From Rhynchopus sp. YZ270_cl-10 (taxonomy: Eukaryota > Euglenozoa > Diplonemea > Diplonemida > Diplonemidae): a DNA stretch of 64,000 bases. Each line of letters starts with the position of its first letter. Position 1 is the stretch's first letter. This document shows positions 20,608 through 32,668 of this stretch, in pieces. Below the pieces are notes generated by a model. The model saw only the letters and a list, made by a program, of their open reading frames with translations, made no database searches and was not told the origin of the DNA. The translations under genes and the position numbers were made by a program. Where the stretch lies: assembly GCA_964035575.1 (NCBI GenBank), contig OZ037917.1, positions 1 to 64,000 on the forward strand, in the 5' to 3' direction.

Positions 20608-22954
20608 TACTCTCTGTATATTACCGCGTTTCAGGTAGCTGAGCCGGCATCTAGTTGCGGGTGTGGCGGGTCTGCGGGTCTGCGGGTCTGCGGGTCTGCG
20701 GGTCTGCGGGTCTGCGGGTCTGCGGGTCTGCGGGTCTGCGGGTCTGCGGGTCTGCGGGTCTGCGGGTCTGCGGGTGTGGTGTGTGTGGGTGTGGCGGGTC
20801 TGCGGGTCTGCGGGTCGGCGGGTCTGCGGGTGTGGTGTGTGTGGGTGTGGCGGGTCTGCGGGTCTGCGGGTCTGCGGGTCTGCGGGTGTGGTGTGTGTGG
20901 GTGTGGCGGGTCTGCGGGTCTGCGGGTCTGCGGGTCTGCGGGTGTGGTGTGTGTGGGTGTGGCGGGTCTGCGGGTCTGCGGGTCTGCGGGTCTGCGGGTG
21001 TGGTGTGTGTGGGTGTGGCGGGTCTGCGGGTCTGCGGGTCGGCGGGTCTGCGGGTGTGGTGTGTGTGGGTGTGGCGGGTCTGCGGGTCTGCGGGTCTGCG
21101 GGTCTGCGGGTGTGGTGTGTGTGGGTGTGGCGGGTCTGCGGGTCTGCGGGTCGGCGGGTCTGCGGGTGTGGTGTGTGTGGGTGTGGCGGGTCTGCGGGTC
21201 TGCGGGTCTGCGGGTCGGCGGGTCTGCGGGTGTGGTGTGTGTGGGTGTGGCGGGTCTGCGGGTCTGCGGGTCTGCGGGTCTGCGGGTCTGCGGGTGTGGT
21301 GTGTGTGGGTGTGGCGGGTCTGTGGGTCTGCGGGTCTGCGGGTCTGCGGGTGTGGTGTGTGTGGGTGTGGCGGGTCTGCGGGTCTGCGGGTCGGCGGGTC
21401 TGCGGGTGTGGTGTGTGTGGGTGTGGCGGGTCTGCGGGTCTGCGGGTCTGCGGGTCTGCGGGTGTGGTGTGTGTGGGTGTGGCGGGTCTGCGGGTCTGCG
21501 GGTCTGCGGGTCGGCGGGTCTGCGGGTGTGGTGTGTGTGGGTGTGGCGGGTCTGCGGGTCTGCGGGTCTGCGGGTCTGCGGGTGTGGTGTGTGTGGGTGT
21601 GGCGGGTCTGCGGGTCTGCGGGTCGGCGGGTCTGCGGGTGTGGTGTGTGTGGGTGTGGCGGGTCTGCGGGTCTGCGGGTCTGCGGGTCTGCGGGTCTGCG
21701 GGTGTGGTGTGTGTGGGTGTGGCGGGTCTGCGGGTCTGCGGGTCTGCGGGTCTGCGGGTGTGGTGTGTGTGGGTGTGGCGGGTCTGCGGGTCTGCGGGTC
21801 TGCGGGTCTGCGGGTGTGGTGTGTGTGGGTGTGGCGGGTCTGCGGGTCTGCGGGTCGGCGGGTCTGCGGGTGTGGTGTGTGTGGGTGTGGCGGGTCTGCG
21901 GGTCTGCGGGTCTGCGGGTCTGCGGGTCTGCGGGTGTGGTGTGTGTGGGTGTGGCGGGTCTGCGGGTCTGCGGGTCTGCGGGTCTGCGGGTGTGGTGTGT
22001 GTGGGTGTGGCGGGTCTGCGGGTCTGCGGGTCGGCAGGTCTGCGGGTGTGGTGTGTGTGGGTGTGGCGGGTCTGCGGGTCTGCGGGTCTGCGGGTCTGCG
22101 GGTGTGGTGTGTGTGGGTGTGGCGGGTCTGCGGGTCTGCGGGTCTGCGGGTCTGCGGGTCTGCGGGTCTGCGGGTCTGCGGGTCGGCGGGTCTGCGGGTG
22201 TGGTGTGTGTGGGTGTGGCGGGTCTGCGGGTCGGCAGGTCTGCGGGTGTGGTGTGTGTGGGTGTGGCGGGTCTGCGGGTCTGCGGGTCTGCGGGTCTGCG
22301 GGTGTGGTGTGTGTGGGTGTGGCGGGTCTGCGGGTCTGCGGGTCTGCGGGTCTGCGGGTCTGCGGGTCTGCGGGTCTGCGGGTCGGCGGGTCTGCGGGTG
22401 TGGTGTGTGTGGCTGTGGCGGGTCTGCGGGTCTGCGGGTCTGCGGGTCTGCGGGTCTGCGGGTGTGGTGTGTGTGGGTGTGGCGGGTCTGCGGGTCTGCG
22501 GGTCTGCGGGTCTGCGGGTCTGCGGGTCTGCGGGTGTGGTGTGTGTGGGTGTGGCGGGTCTGCGGGTCTGCGGGTCTGCGGGTCTGCGGGTGTGGTGTGT
22601 GTGGGTGTGGCGGGTCTGCGGGTCTGCGGGTCTGCGGGTCTGCGGGTCTGCGGGTCTGCGGGTCTGCGGGTGTGGTGTGTGTGGGTGTGGCGGGTCTGCG
22701 GGTCTGCGGGTCTGCGGGTCTGCGGGTCTGCGGGTCTGCGGGTCTGCGGGTCTGCGGGTCTGCGGGTGTGGTGTGTGTGGGTGTGGTGGGTCTGCGGGTC
22801 TGCGGGTCTGCGGGTCTGCGGGTGTGGTGTGTGTGGGTGTGGCGGGTCTGCGGGTCTGCGGGTCTGCGGGTCTGCGGGTCTGCGGGTCTGCGGGTCTGCG
22901 GGTCTGCGGGTCTGCGGGTCTGCGGGTCTGCGGGTCTGCGGGTTTACGGGTTTG
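20608..22954. repeat. Higher-order GGGTCTGC array, second locus
   Basis: The junction segment is shared with 4732 and is followed by runs of GGGTCTGC with GT-rich linkers and occasional GGGTCGGC units, as at 4786-7317. The array ends with two TTT-type units that join the Helitron Rep fragment at about 22955. Confidence 0.95.
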
Positions 22955-23181
22955 CTTTAAATGTGGGTCACATCGTACAACTCCCTGGACCAGCACACCC
23001 AAACCTCTACAAAGCTTTCAGTCAGTATCTGATGAACAACAGGTGGATGGTTCATTACAATCTTCTCCTGAAATATCGGCGCCACAGAAACAATGAGGAA
23101 GTGCGCGGGGTCCTTGTTGTTAAGTATTTGTTTAAATACTTATTCAAGGGTGAGCCTGTGACAGGTCTATTGATGCAATGA
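22955..23181 (+). pseudogene. Helitron Rep-domain fragment
   Basis: A plus-strand frame of about 75 codons contains NNRWMVHYNLLLKY, RRHRNNEE and VVKYLFKYLFKGE. These match the conserved part of the Helitron Rep N-terminal domain (family pattern NRWVVPYNP..LL.KY..H.N.E....VKYL.KY..KG). The 5' side is cut off by the satellite array and the frame ends soon after the KGE motif, so the HUH and catalytic Tyr motifs are missing. It lies on the opposite strand to the helicase-OTU gene, so the two are not one gene; they are remnants of one rearranged element or of two related ones. Confidence 0.8.
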
Positions 23182-23892
23182 TTTGTGTGGTAGAGTTGTG
23201 AACATTAAGGATAAAATAAGAAAACAAATAAAAAATAGCGGTAAGTGGGGAGATGTCTTTGTGGGCTTGCGGGTTTGCGGGTTTTTTTGTCTCAGTTAAT
23301 TTTTGTTTTTGCAAAGGAAATCTCTTGTGATGAAGAAAACATTATTTTTGGGGAGTTTGTTGTTAATTGCATAAAAAGAAAAGAAAAAAAAAAAAGAAAA
23401 TGATAAAAGTTGAAGTGAAGTTACAATTACTGGCAGTAAAGCAAATAAAAAACTTCAACACCAAAACACAGTTCAAATGATCTAAGAAGTGTTTATTTTT
23501 CTATTTTAAATTGTTTTTTGTTTGGGTTTGTATTGGATACTTCTTCCCAGCCGGAGAGAAATCTCTTGTGATGAAGAAAACATTGTTTTTGGGGAGTTTG
23601 TTGTTGATTGCATAAAAAAAAAGGGAAAAAAAGAAAAAGAGAAAAGGTGTATCTACATTTATCAGAGCAAACCCGCAAACAAAATAACATATGGGGTGTC
23701 ACAGTTTTTGTTTTTTTTTATTCATTGTTTTTAGTGCCTGCTTCCGTCAGAGGTGTTTGTCAAAAATGAAATATGTCAACAAAAACAAAGAACACTTTAA
23801 ATTTCATTTTTTACTACTAGTAAAGTAATTTTACGCTTCCAAAACACACACACTACCTCAGTCAATCATACACATATTCATACACAAAAAAA
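23182..23892. other. AT-rich spacer with inverted copies of the Helitron 3' motif
   Basis: No gene was seen. Two related segments, 23317-23380 and 23560-23615, share AAATCTCTTGTGATGAAGAA and a following GGGGAGTTTGTTGTT. The second is preceded by TTCTTCCCAGCCGGAGAG, the inverse of the motif at 17036 and 17308. Small satellite patches lie at 23262-23284 and 23666-23680. Confidence 0.65.
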
Positions 23893-24366
23893 ATGCCCAA
23901 AACCCAAAGGCAACAGCTGAAGCACGACATTGACACGTTTTTGGACCTTCCTGTCACAGCTGGCCCTATAGAGCTAGCCCTGCACAAGGCAGTGGTGGCT
24001 GTCCTCTACTGCGGAGGAATTAATGAATCCGTGTGTGCAACACTGCAATCCACTGCAATGACAAGTGACGATTATGGTGCCACATTCGAGTACAAGATCG
24101 GCGGGAAGCAAAAAAGATTCTCAATTCCAGTGGGAACTCCGGCTTACGATGCCGTTCACAACTATGTGAGCGTGCGTACGGGGTTCAAAAGCCCCTACTT
24201 CTTCCTGGAATGTGACGCCACAAAATGCTTTCTGAGAGACAGGAGGATGCCAGTGAAAGCAGTGCGCATGATCCTGCAAAGAATGGCTGTTACCGTAGGA
24301 ACTAATCCTGCAGGGTACCGTCTAAGCGACCTCCGCATGATGAGCATGACGCGCAGGCCGTACTAA
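23893..24366 (+). CDS. Small ORF resembling a tyrosine-recombinase catalytic domain
   Basis: An unbroken 157-codon ORF with its own ATG. Its pattern recalls the catalytic domain of Crypton-like tyrosine recombinases: VLYCGGINESVCATLQ in the place of the GG(L)R-x-SE box, GGKQKRFSIPVGTPA in the place of the beta-hairpin and Lys region, and NPAGYRLSDLR in the place of the H-x-x-R box. The first catalytic Arg and the box His seem to be replaced (Asn and Ser), while the final Arg is kept, so activity is doubtful if the family is right. Two 5'-truncated copies exist at 8854 and 11505. The assignment rests on pattern only; an unrelated protein family remains possible. Confidence 0.4.
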   Translation: MPKTQRQQLKHDIDTFLDLPVTAGPIELALHKAVVAVLYCGGINESVCATLQSTAMTSDDYGATFEYKIGGKQKRFSIPVGTPAYDAVHNYVSVRTGFKSPYFFLECDATKCFLRDRRMPVKAVRMILQRMAVTVGTNPAGYRLSDLRMMSMTRRPY

Positions 24367-24848
24367 ATATTTTTTTCTACCATGTCATCTCTCTCTTTAA
24401 ATAAAAGAAATAGCAATACGTTTGTGGGGTGTGGGTTTCTAGGGTTTCGGGTTTTTTCGTAGTAGTAGTATTTTAAAGTGTCTTCAATATTTTGGTAGTA
24501 GTAGTATTTTAAATCGTCTTGAATTTTTTGGTAGTGGTAGTATGCAGGTATTTTAAAACATCTTCAATCCGAAAAAAAAGAGCAATAAAAACAAAACAAA
24601 AAAAAAGAGAAAAATGTCACAACAAAAACAAAGAAAAGAATCTATATATTTTTTTCCTTTTTTACAAAACATTTTACCCCTCCCAAATGACACACATCAC
24701 AACAGAGTAGTAACAATATGTTAGAGTAAAATGAAATGGAAAAGGTGAGACAGCATATTAGATAGTTGTAATCTAACATAATTACGCTTCAGGCACACCA
24801 GCCTGCTATCACACACACCAGCTAGATAACGATGGTTGCTCACTTCTC
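24367..24848. repeat. 3' flank of the recombinase-like ORF, copy 3
   Basis: Nearly identical to 9121-9601 and 11772-12252, including the three GTAGTAGTAG motifs, and again ends at the start of an 8-bp array. Confidence 0.88.
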
Positions 24849-25668
24849 GTGCGGGTTTGCGGGTTTGCGGGTTTGCGGGTTTGCGGGTTTGCGGGTTTGC
24901 GGGTTTGCGGGTTTGCGGGTTTGCGGGTTTGCGGGTTTGCGGGTTTGCGGGTTTGCGGGTTTGCGGGTTTGCGGGTTTGCGGGTTTGCGGGTTTGCGGGT
25001 TTGCGGGTTTGCGGGTTTGCGGGTTTGCGGGTTTGCGGGTTTGCGGGTTTGCGGGTTTGCGGGTTTGCGGGTTTGCGGGTTTGCGGGTTTGCGGGTTTGC
25101 GGGTTTGCGGGTTTGCGGGTTTGCGGGTTTGCGGGTTTGCGGGTTTGCGGGTTTGCGGGTTTGCGGGTTTGCGGGTTTGCGGGTTTGCGGGTTTGCGGGT
25201 TTGCGGGTTTGCGGGTTTGCGGGTTTGCGGGTTTGCGGGTTTGCGGGTTTGCGGGTTTGCGGGTTTGCGGGTTTGCGGGTTTGCGGGTTTGCGGGTTTAC
25301 GGGTTTGCGGGTTTGCGGGTTTGCGGGTTTGCGGGTTTACGGGTTTGCGGGTTTGCGGGTTTGCGGGTTTGCGGGTTTGCGGGTTTGCGGGTTTGCGGGT
25401 TTACGGGTTTGCGGGTTTGCGGGTTTACGGGTTTGCGGGTTTGCGGGTTTGCGGGTTTGCGGGTTTGCGGGTTTGCGGGTTTGCGGGTTTGCGGGTTTGC
25501 GGGTTTACGGGTTTGCGGGTTTGCGGGTTTGCGGGTTTGCGGGTTTGCGGGTTTGCGGGTTTGCGGGTTTGCGGGTTTGCGGGTTTGCGGGTTTACGGGT
25601 TTGCGGGTTTGCGGGTTTGCGGGTTTGCGGGTTTGCGGGTTTGCGGGTTTGCGGGTTTGCGGGTTTGC
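24849..25668. repeat. 8-bp satellite array A7
   Basis: About 102 units. The left half is almost pure GGGTTTGC and the GGGTTTAC variants cluster in the right third. The right border reads directly into the boundary sequence GCGCACGGCC of the 569-bp satellite. Confidence 0.97.
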
Positions 25669-28600
25669 GCACGGCCTAAAGTAAAAACTAAAAAACTAAG
25701 GTTTTTTAGGATTTTTTTCTGAACTGGAGTGTGCGTACTCGGCAGTTTCACTGCCCAATACGCACATTCCAGTTCTGCCGCTCATGGAAACTGGCTGGCT
25801 GGTGGTGCCTGCCTTAAGTGGCTCTTCAGGCGAAAAGTGGCCTGTTGAAAAAGTAGTGTTTTTGTGGTAAACGCCAGCTGGTCTGAAGAGTGATCTGACT
25901 ATATTCCCCAGATATAACTGGTACTCAAAAAATGCATTAACGAAGGAATCGTGCACTTTTGACCACCACACATTACATGTGATTTTTTAGGTTTTTCAAG
26001 GCAAAAATGCTGATTTTGGCATAATGCCAAGTGTCATTTACTAAAGCAATTTTTGAACAGGACTGTCTTAATATTTTTTTTTCCGCCTCAATATCCCCAA
26101 ACTGCACGATGTACCCAAAAAAGTCACTTTCTGATAAGCAAAAGTTTAGTGAAATATTTCGAAAAATCCACCTGTGGTGAGGGGGTGTGTGTGTGTGGGT
26201 GTGTGGGGGTGGGTGTGTGGGGGTGGGTGTGGGTGGCGCACGGCCTAAAGTAAAAACTAAAAAACTAAGGTTTTTTAGGATTTTTTTCTGAACTGGAGTG
26301 TGCGTACTCGGCAGTTTCACTGCCCAATACGCACATTCCAGTTCTGCCGCTCATGGAAACTGGCTGGCTGGTGGTGCCTGCCTTAAGTGGCTCTTCAGGC
26401 GAAAAGTGGCCTGTTGAAAAAGTAGTGTTTTTGTGGTAAACGCCAGCTGGTCTGAAGAGTGATCTGACTATATTCCCCAGATATAACTGGTACTCAAAAA
26501 ATGCATTAACGAAGGAATCGTGCACTTTTGACCACCACACATTACATGTGATTTTTTAGGTTTTTCAAGGCAAAAATGCTGATTTTGGCATAATGCCAAG
26601 TGTCATTTACTAAAGCAATTTTTGAACAGGACTGTCTTAATATTTTTTTTTCCGCCTCAATATCCCCAAACTGCACGATGTACCCAAAAAAGTCACTTTC
26701 TGATAAGCAAAAGTTTAGTGAAATATTTCGAAAAATCCACCTGTGGTGAGGGGGTGTGTGTGTGTGGGTGTGTGGGGGTGGGTGTGTGGGGGTGGGTGTG
26801 GGTGGCGCACGGCCTAAAGTAAAAACTAAAAAACTAAGGTTTTTTAGGATTTTTTTCTGAACTGGAGTGTGCGTACTCGGCAGTTTCACTGCCCAATACG
26901 CACATTCCAGTTCTGCCGCTCATGGAAACTGGCTGGCTGGTGGTGCCTGCCTTAAGTGGCTCTTCAGGCGAAAAGTGGCCTGTTGAAAAAGTAGTGTTTT
27001 TGTGGTAAACGCCAGCTGGTCTGAAGAGTGATCTGACTATATTCCCCAGATATAACTGGTACTCAAAAAATGCATTAACGAAGGAATCGTGCACTTTTGA
27101 CCACCACACATTACATGTGATTTTTTAGGTTTTTCAAGGCAAAAATGCTGATTTTGGCATAATGCCAAGTGTCATTTACTAAAGCAATTTTTGAACAGGA
27201 CTGTCTTAATATTTTTTTTTCCGCCTCAATATCCCCAAACTGCACGATGTACCCAAAAAAGTCACTTTCTGATAAGCAAAAGTTTAGTGAAATATTTCGA
27301 AAAATCCACCTGTGGTGAGGGGGTGTGTGTGTGTGGGTGTGTGGGGGTGGGTGTGTGGGGGTGGGTGTGGGTGGCGCACGGCCTAAAGTAAAAACTAAAA
27401 AACTAAGGTTTTTTAGGATTTTTTTCTGAACTGGAGTGTGCGTACTCGGCAGTTTCACTGCCCAATACGCACATTCCAGTTCTGCCGCTCATGGAAACTG
27501 GCTGGCTGGTGGTGCCTGCCTTAAGTGGCTCTTCAGGCGAAAAGTGGCCTGTTGAAAAAGTAGTGTTTTTGTGGTAAACGCCAGCTGGTCTGAAGAGTGA
27601 TCTGACTATATTCCCCAGATATAACTGGTACTCAAAAAATGCATTAACGAAGGAATCGTGCACTTTTGACCACCACACATTACATGTGATTTTTTAGGTT
27701 TTTCAAGGCAAAAATGCTGATTTTGGCATAATGCCAAGTGTCATTTACTAAAGCAATTTTTGAACAGGACTGTCTTAATATTTTTTTTTCCGCCTCAATA
27801 TCCCCAAACTGCACGATGTACCCAAAAAAGTCACTTTCTGATAAGCAAAAGTTTAGTGAAATATTTCGAAAAATCCACCTGTGGTGAGGGGGTGTGTGTG
27901 TGTGGGTGTGTGGGGGTGGGTGTGTGGGGGTGGGTGTGGGTGGCGCACGGCCTAAAGTAAAAACTAAAAAACTAAGGTTTTTTAGGATTTTTTTCTGAAC
28001 TGGAGTGTGCGTACTCGGCAGTTTCACTGCCCAATACGCACATTCCAGTTCTGCCGCTCATGGAAACTGGCTGGCTGGTGGTGCCTGCCTTAAGTGGCTC
28101 TTCAGGCGAAAAGTGGCCTGTTGAAAAAGTAGTGTTTTTGTGGTAAACGCCAGCTGGTCTGAAGAGTGATCTGACTATATTCCCCAGATATAACTGGTAC
28201 TCAAAAAATGCATTAACGAAGGAATCGTGCACTTTTGACCACCACACATTACATGTGATTTTTTAGGTTTTTCAAGGCAAAAATGCTGATTTTGGCATAA
28301 TGCCAAGTGTCATTTACTAAAGCAATTTTTGAACAGGACTGTCTTAATATTTTTTTTTCCGCCTCAATATCCCCAAACTGCACGATGTACCCAAAAAAGT
28401 CACTTTCTGATAAGCAAAAGTTTAGTGAAATATTTCGAAAAATCCACCTGTGGTGAGGGGGTGTGTGTGTGTGGGTGTGTGGGGGTGGGTGTGTGGGGGT
28501 GGGTGTGTGGGGGTGGGTGTGGGTGGCGCACGGCCTAAAGTAAAAACTAAAAAACTAAGGTTTTTTAGGATTTTTTTCTGAACTGGAGTGTGCGTACTCG

Positions 28601-29715
28601 GCAGTTTCACTGCCCAATACGCACATTCCAGTTCTGCCGCTCATGGAAACTGGCTGGCTGGTGGTGCCTGCCTTAAGTGGCTCTTCAGGCGAAAAGTGGC
28701 CTGTTGAAAAAGTAGTGTTTTTGTGGTAAACGCCAGCTGGTCTGAAGAGTGATCTGACTATATTCCCCAGATATAACTGGTACTCAAAAAATGCATTAAC
28801 GAAGGAATCGTGCACTTTTGACCACCACACATTACATGTGATTTTTTAGGTTTTTCAAGGCAAAAATGCTGATTTTGGCATAATGCCAAGTGTCATTTAC
28901 TAAAGCAATTTTTGAACAGGACTGTCTTAATATTTTTTTTTCCGCCTCAATATCCCCAAACTGCACGATGTACCCAAAAAAGTCACTTTCTGATAAGCAA
29001 AAGTTTAGTGAAATATTTCGAAAAATCCACCTGTGGTGAGGGGGTGTGTGTGTGTGGGTGTGTGGGGGTGGGTGTGTGGGGGTGGGTGTGGGTGGCGCAC
29101 GGCCTAAAGTAAAAACTAAAAAACTAAGGTTTTTTAGGATTTTTTTCTGAACTGGAGTGTGCGTACTCGGCAGTTTCACTGCCCAATACGCACATTCCAG
29201 TTCTGCCGCTCATGGAAACTGGCTGGCTGGTGGTGCCTGCCTTAAGTGGCTCTTCAGGCGAAAAGTGGCCTGTTGAAAAAGTAGTGTTTTTGTGGTAAAC
29301 GCCAGCTGGTCTGAAGAGTGATCTGACTATATTCCCCAGATATAACTGGTACTCAAAAAATGCATTAACGAAGGAATCGTGCACTTTTGACCACCACACA
29401 TTACATGTGATTTTTTAGGTTTTTCAAGGCAAAAATGCTGATTTTGGCATAATGCCAAGTGTCATTTACTAAAGCAATTTTTGAACAGGACTGTCTTAAT
29501 ATTTTTTTTTCCGCCTCAATATCCCCAAACTGCACGATGTACCCAAAAAAGTCACTTTCTGATAAGCAAAAGTTTAGTGAAATATTTCGAAAAATCCACC
29601 TGTGGTGAGGGGGTGTGTGTGTGTGGGTGTGTGGGGGTGGGTGTGTGGGGGTGGGTGTGGGTGGCGCACGGCCTAAAGTAAAAACTAAAAAACTAAGGTT
29701 TTTTAGGATTTTTGG
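25667..29715. repeat. 569-bp macrosatellite, seven units
   Basis: The boundary GCGCACGGCCTAAAG recurs at 25667, 26236, 26805, 27374, 27943, 28526, 29095 and 29664. The period is exactly 569 bp except for one 583-bp unit with a 14-bp expansion in its GT-rich tail. Units look identical elsewhere. Each has an internal inverted pair (GTGCGTACTCGGCAGTTTCA, then ACTGCCC..CGCAC) and a G-rich tail. Short frames of 66-115 codons recur with the units and show no known domain, so I do not call them genes. Confidence 0.96.
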
Positions 29716-31838
29716 CCGAATGCCACATGTCATTTGGCAGTCCAATTTCTGAACACGACTGAAAAAAAATTTTTTTTTGGGCCTCAATACCCCCAAACAA
29801 CACGTTAAGCCCAAAAAATTCACTTTTGGATGAGCAACTATTTATTTAAAAAAATCGATTTTTTGGTCAAATCCCCTCTGGTGGTGAGGGGGTGTGTGTG
29901 TGTGTGTGTGGGTGTGTGTGGGTGTGCTGTGTGTGGGTGTGTAGTGTGTGTGGTGTGGGTGGCGCACATCTCTATAGTAAAGACTAAAAAACTAAGGTTT
30001 TTTAGGATTTTTTGGCACCCTGTGCACCGGATTTGGTGACGGGCTAAAAAACCTGTCGTTCTTGTGTGACACTTCCATGGAAACGTGATGAGGACCTCAC
30101 TTTTTTTTACAGGTGGTTTTTTTTGTAAGCACCTCACACACTGGGCAGGCGGTCAGCTATTCGCTTCCCGCGGGGCGTTCGCGTGCGCGCTTCGCGCGCC
30201 CGCTGACGGTAACGTGTACAAAAAAACCTCACTTGTGCCTGTAAAGTGGCCTTTTTTTTTTTTTTTTTTTGTTTTTTTTTTTTTTTTTTTTCTCTTTTTT
30301 GTACTTGGACTAGTTTTTTATGAGAATAGAAAGGAAAAAGGAAGAAATGGAGAAGACAATAAAGACAATAAAATGAACAGGAAATGGAAAAGGAAAAAGG
30401 AAATGGAAAAATGAAAAGGAAAAAATGATGACCAAAAATGGTCGGTGTTTCAAGTTTTGTATAAAAGGCGGGCGAAGAGTATGGTAGAGCCAACAGAGTT
30501 TTATACAAAACAAGAAACTGCATTATGTGTTTGTTTTTTATTCTTTTTGATCAATTTGAATACACAGGCGTCACACTTCTGGGGCAAAAAAAGGAAAAAA
30601 AGAAGACCTAATCCTCCTTACTTAAAAGAAGGGAAGGGAGAATAAAAAACACACGTGCCCATTGTTTCGTAAACCCGCAAACCCGCAAACCCGTAAAAAT
30701 GACCAAAAAAGCTGATTTTTGGCCGAATGCCACATGTCATTTGGCAGTCCATTTTTTGAACAGGACTGTCTTAAATTTTTTTTTTGGGCCTCAATGCCCC
30801 CAAACAACACGTTAAGCCCAAAATATTCACTTTTGGATGAGCAACTATTTATTTAAAAAAATCGATTTTTTGGTCAAATCCCCCTGGTGGTGAGGGGGTG
30901 TGTGTGTGTGTGTGTGTGGGTGTGTGTGGGTGTGCTGTGTGTGGGTGTGTAGTGTGTGTGGTGTGGGTGGCGCACATCTCTATAGTAAAGACTAAAAAAC
31001 TAAGGTTTTTTAGGATTTATTTGGTGACGGGCTAAAAAACCTGTCGTTCTTGTGTGACACTTCCATGGAAACGTGATGAGGACCTCACCATTTTTTACAG
31101 GTGGTTTTTTTTGTAAGGACCTCACACACTGGGCAGGCGGTCAGCTATTCGCTTCCCGCGGGGCGTTCGCGTGCGCGCTTCGCGCGCCCGCTCACGGTAA
31201 CGGTACAAAAAAACCTCACTCGTGCCTTCACGAACTGGCCTGTAAAGTGGCCTGTAAAAAGTGGTGTTTTTGTGGTAAACGCCAGATGGTCAAAAGAGTG
31301 ATCTGACCATATTCCCCAGGTATAACTGGTACTCAAAAAGTTCATTAACGAAGGAATCTTGCACTTTTGACCATCACATATTACATGTGTTTTTTCAGGT
31401 TTTTCAATGCACTTTCCTGTACTGGGAAGCATGCCACAAGTGTCATGTTTTACAAGGTAAAAATGACCAAAAAAGCTGATTTTTGGCCGAATGCCACATG
31501 TCATTTGGCAGTCCAATTTCTGAACACGACTGAAAAAAAATTTTATTTTGGGCCTCAATACCCCCAAACAACACGTTAAGCCCAAAAAATTCACTTTTGG
31601 ATGAGCAACTATTTATTTAAAAAAATCGATTTTTTGGTCAAATCCCCCTGGTGGTGAGGGGGTGTGTGTGTGTGTGTGTGTGGGTGTGTGTGGGTGTGCT
31701 GTGTGTGGGTGTGTAGTGTGTGTGGTGTGGGTGGCGCACATCTCTATAGTAAAGACTAAAAAACTAAGGTTTTTTAGGATTTTTTGGGGGCACCCTGTGC
31801 ACCGGACCGGCACCCTGTGCACCGGAGTGGCCACCTTA
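29716..31838. repeat. Diverged relatives of the 569-bp unit and a duplicated segment
   Basis: Three diverged units carry TGGCCGAATGCCACATGTC, at about 29712, 30720 and 31485. Each ends in a GT-rich tract, GGTGGCGCACATCTC and GGTTTTTTAGGATTT. A segment at 30024-30238 is repeated at 31020-31237 and includes a GC-rich palindromic stretch (GCGTGCGCGCTTCGCGCGCC). Between them lie a poly-T tract (30250-30297), A-rich DNA and three C-strand satellite units (30669-30695). 31240-31400 matches the body of the 569-bp unit. No gene was supported. Confidence 0.85.
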
Positions 31839-31844
31839 GATACC

Positions 31845-32668
31845 CTGTGCAAGGATGCTGTGCAAGGATGCTGTGCAAGGATGCTGTGCAAGGATGCTGT
31901 GCAAGGATGCTGTGCAAGGATGCTGTGCAAGGATGCTGTGCAAGGATGCTGTGCAAGGATGCTGTGCAAGGATGCTGTGCAAGGATGCTGTGCAAGGATG
32001 CTGTGCAAGGATGCTGTGCAAGGATGCTGTGCAAGGATGCTGTGCAAGGATGCTGTGCAAGGATGCTGTGCAAGGATGCTGTGCAAGGATGCTGTGCAAG
32101 GATGCTGTGCAAGGATGCTGTGCAAGGATGCTGTGCAAGGATGCTGTGCAAGGATGCTGTGCAAGGATGCTGTGCAAGGATGCTGTGCAAGGATGCTGTG
32201 CAAGGATGCTGTGCAAGGATGCTGTGCAAGGATGCTGTGCAAGGATGCTGTGCAAGGATGCTGTGCAAGGATGCTGTGCAAGGATGCTGTGCAAGGATGC
32301 TGTGCAAGGATGCTGTGCAAGGATGCTGTGCAAGGATGCTGTGCAAGGATGCTGTGCAAGGATGCTGTGCAAGGATGCTGTGCAAGGATGCTGTGCAAGG
32401 ATGCTGTGCAAGGATGCTGTGCAAGGATGCTGTGCAAGGATGCTGTGCAAGGATGCTGTGCAAGGATGCTGTGCAAGGATGCTGTGCAAGGATGCTGTGC
32501 AAGGATGCTGTGCAAGGATGCTGTGCAAGGATGCTGTGCAAGGATGCTGTGCAAGGATGCTGTGCAAGGATGCTGTGCAAGGATGCTGTGCAAGGATGCT
32601 GTGCAAGGATGCTGTGCAAGGATGCTGTGCAAGGATGCTGTGCAAGGATGCTGTGCAAGGATGCTGTA
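31845..32668. repeat. 13-bp minisatellite (CTGTGCAAGGATG)n
   Basis: About 63 copies with no visible variation. Related but imperfect pieces (CACCCTGTGCACCGGA) lie just before it. The unit is free of stops on both strands and shifts frame by one each copy, so the long ORFs here are artefacts. Confidence 0.97.

Noticed and set aside
20248-23181. 977-codon plus-strand ORF ending in a Helitron Rep motif
   Set aside because: Most of it is satellite translation; only the last about 75 codons (from 22955) are real Rep sequence joined by chance to the array frame.
25696-29823. Repeated 66-, 91-, 115- and 140-codon ORFs in the 569-bp units
   Set aside because: They recur only because the unit recurs, run over GT-rich low-complexity sequence and show no domain or codon signal.
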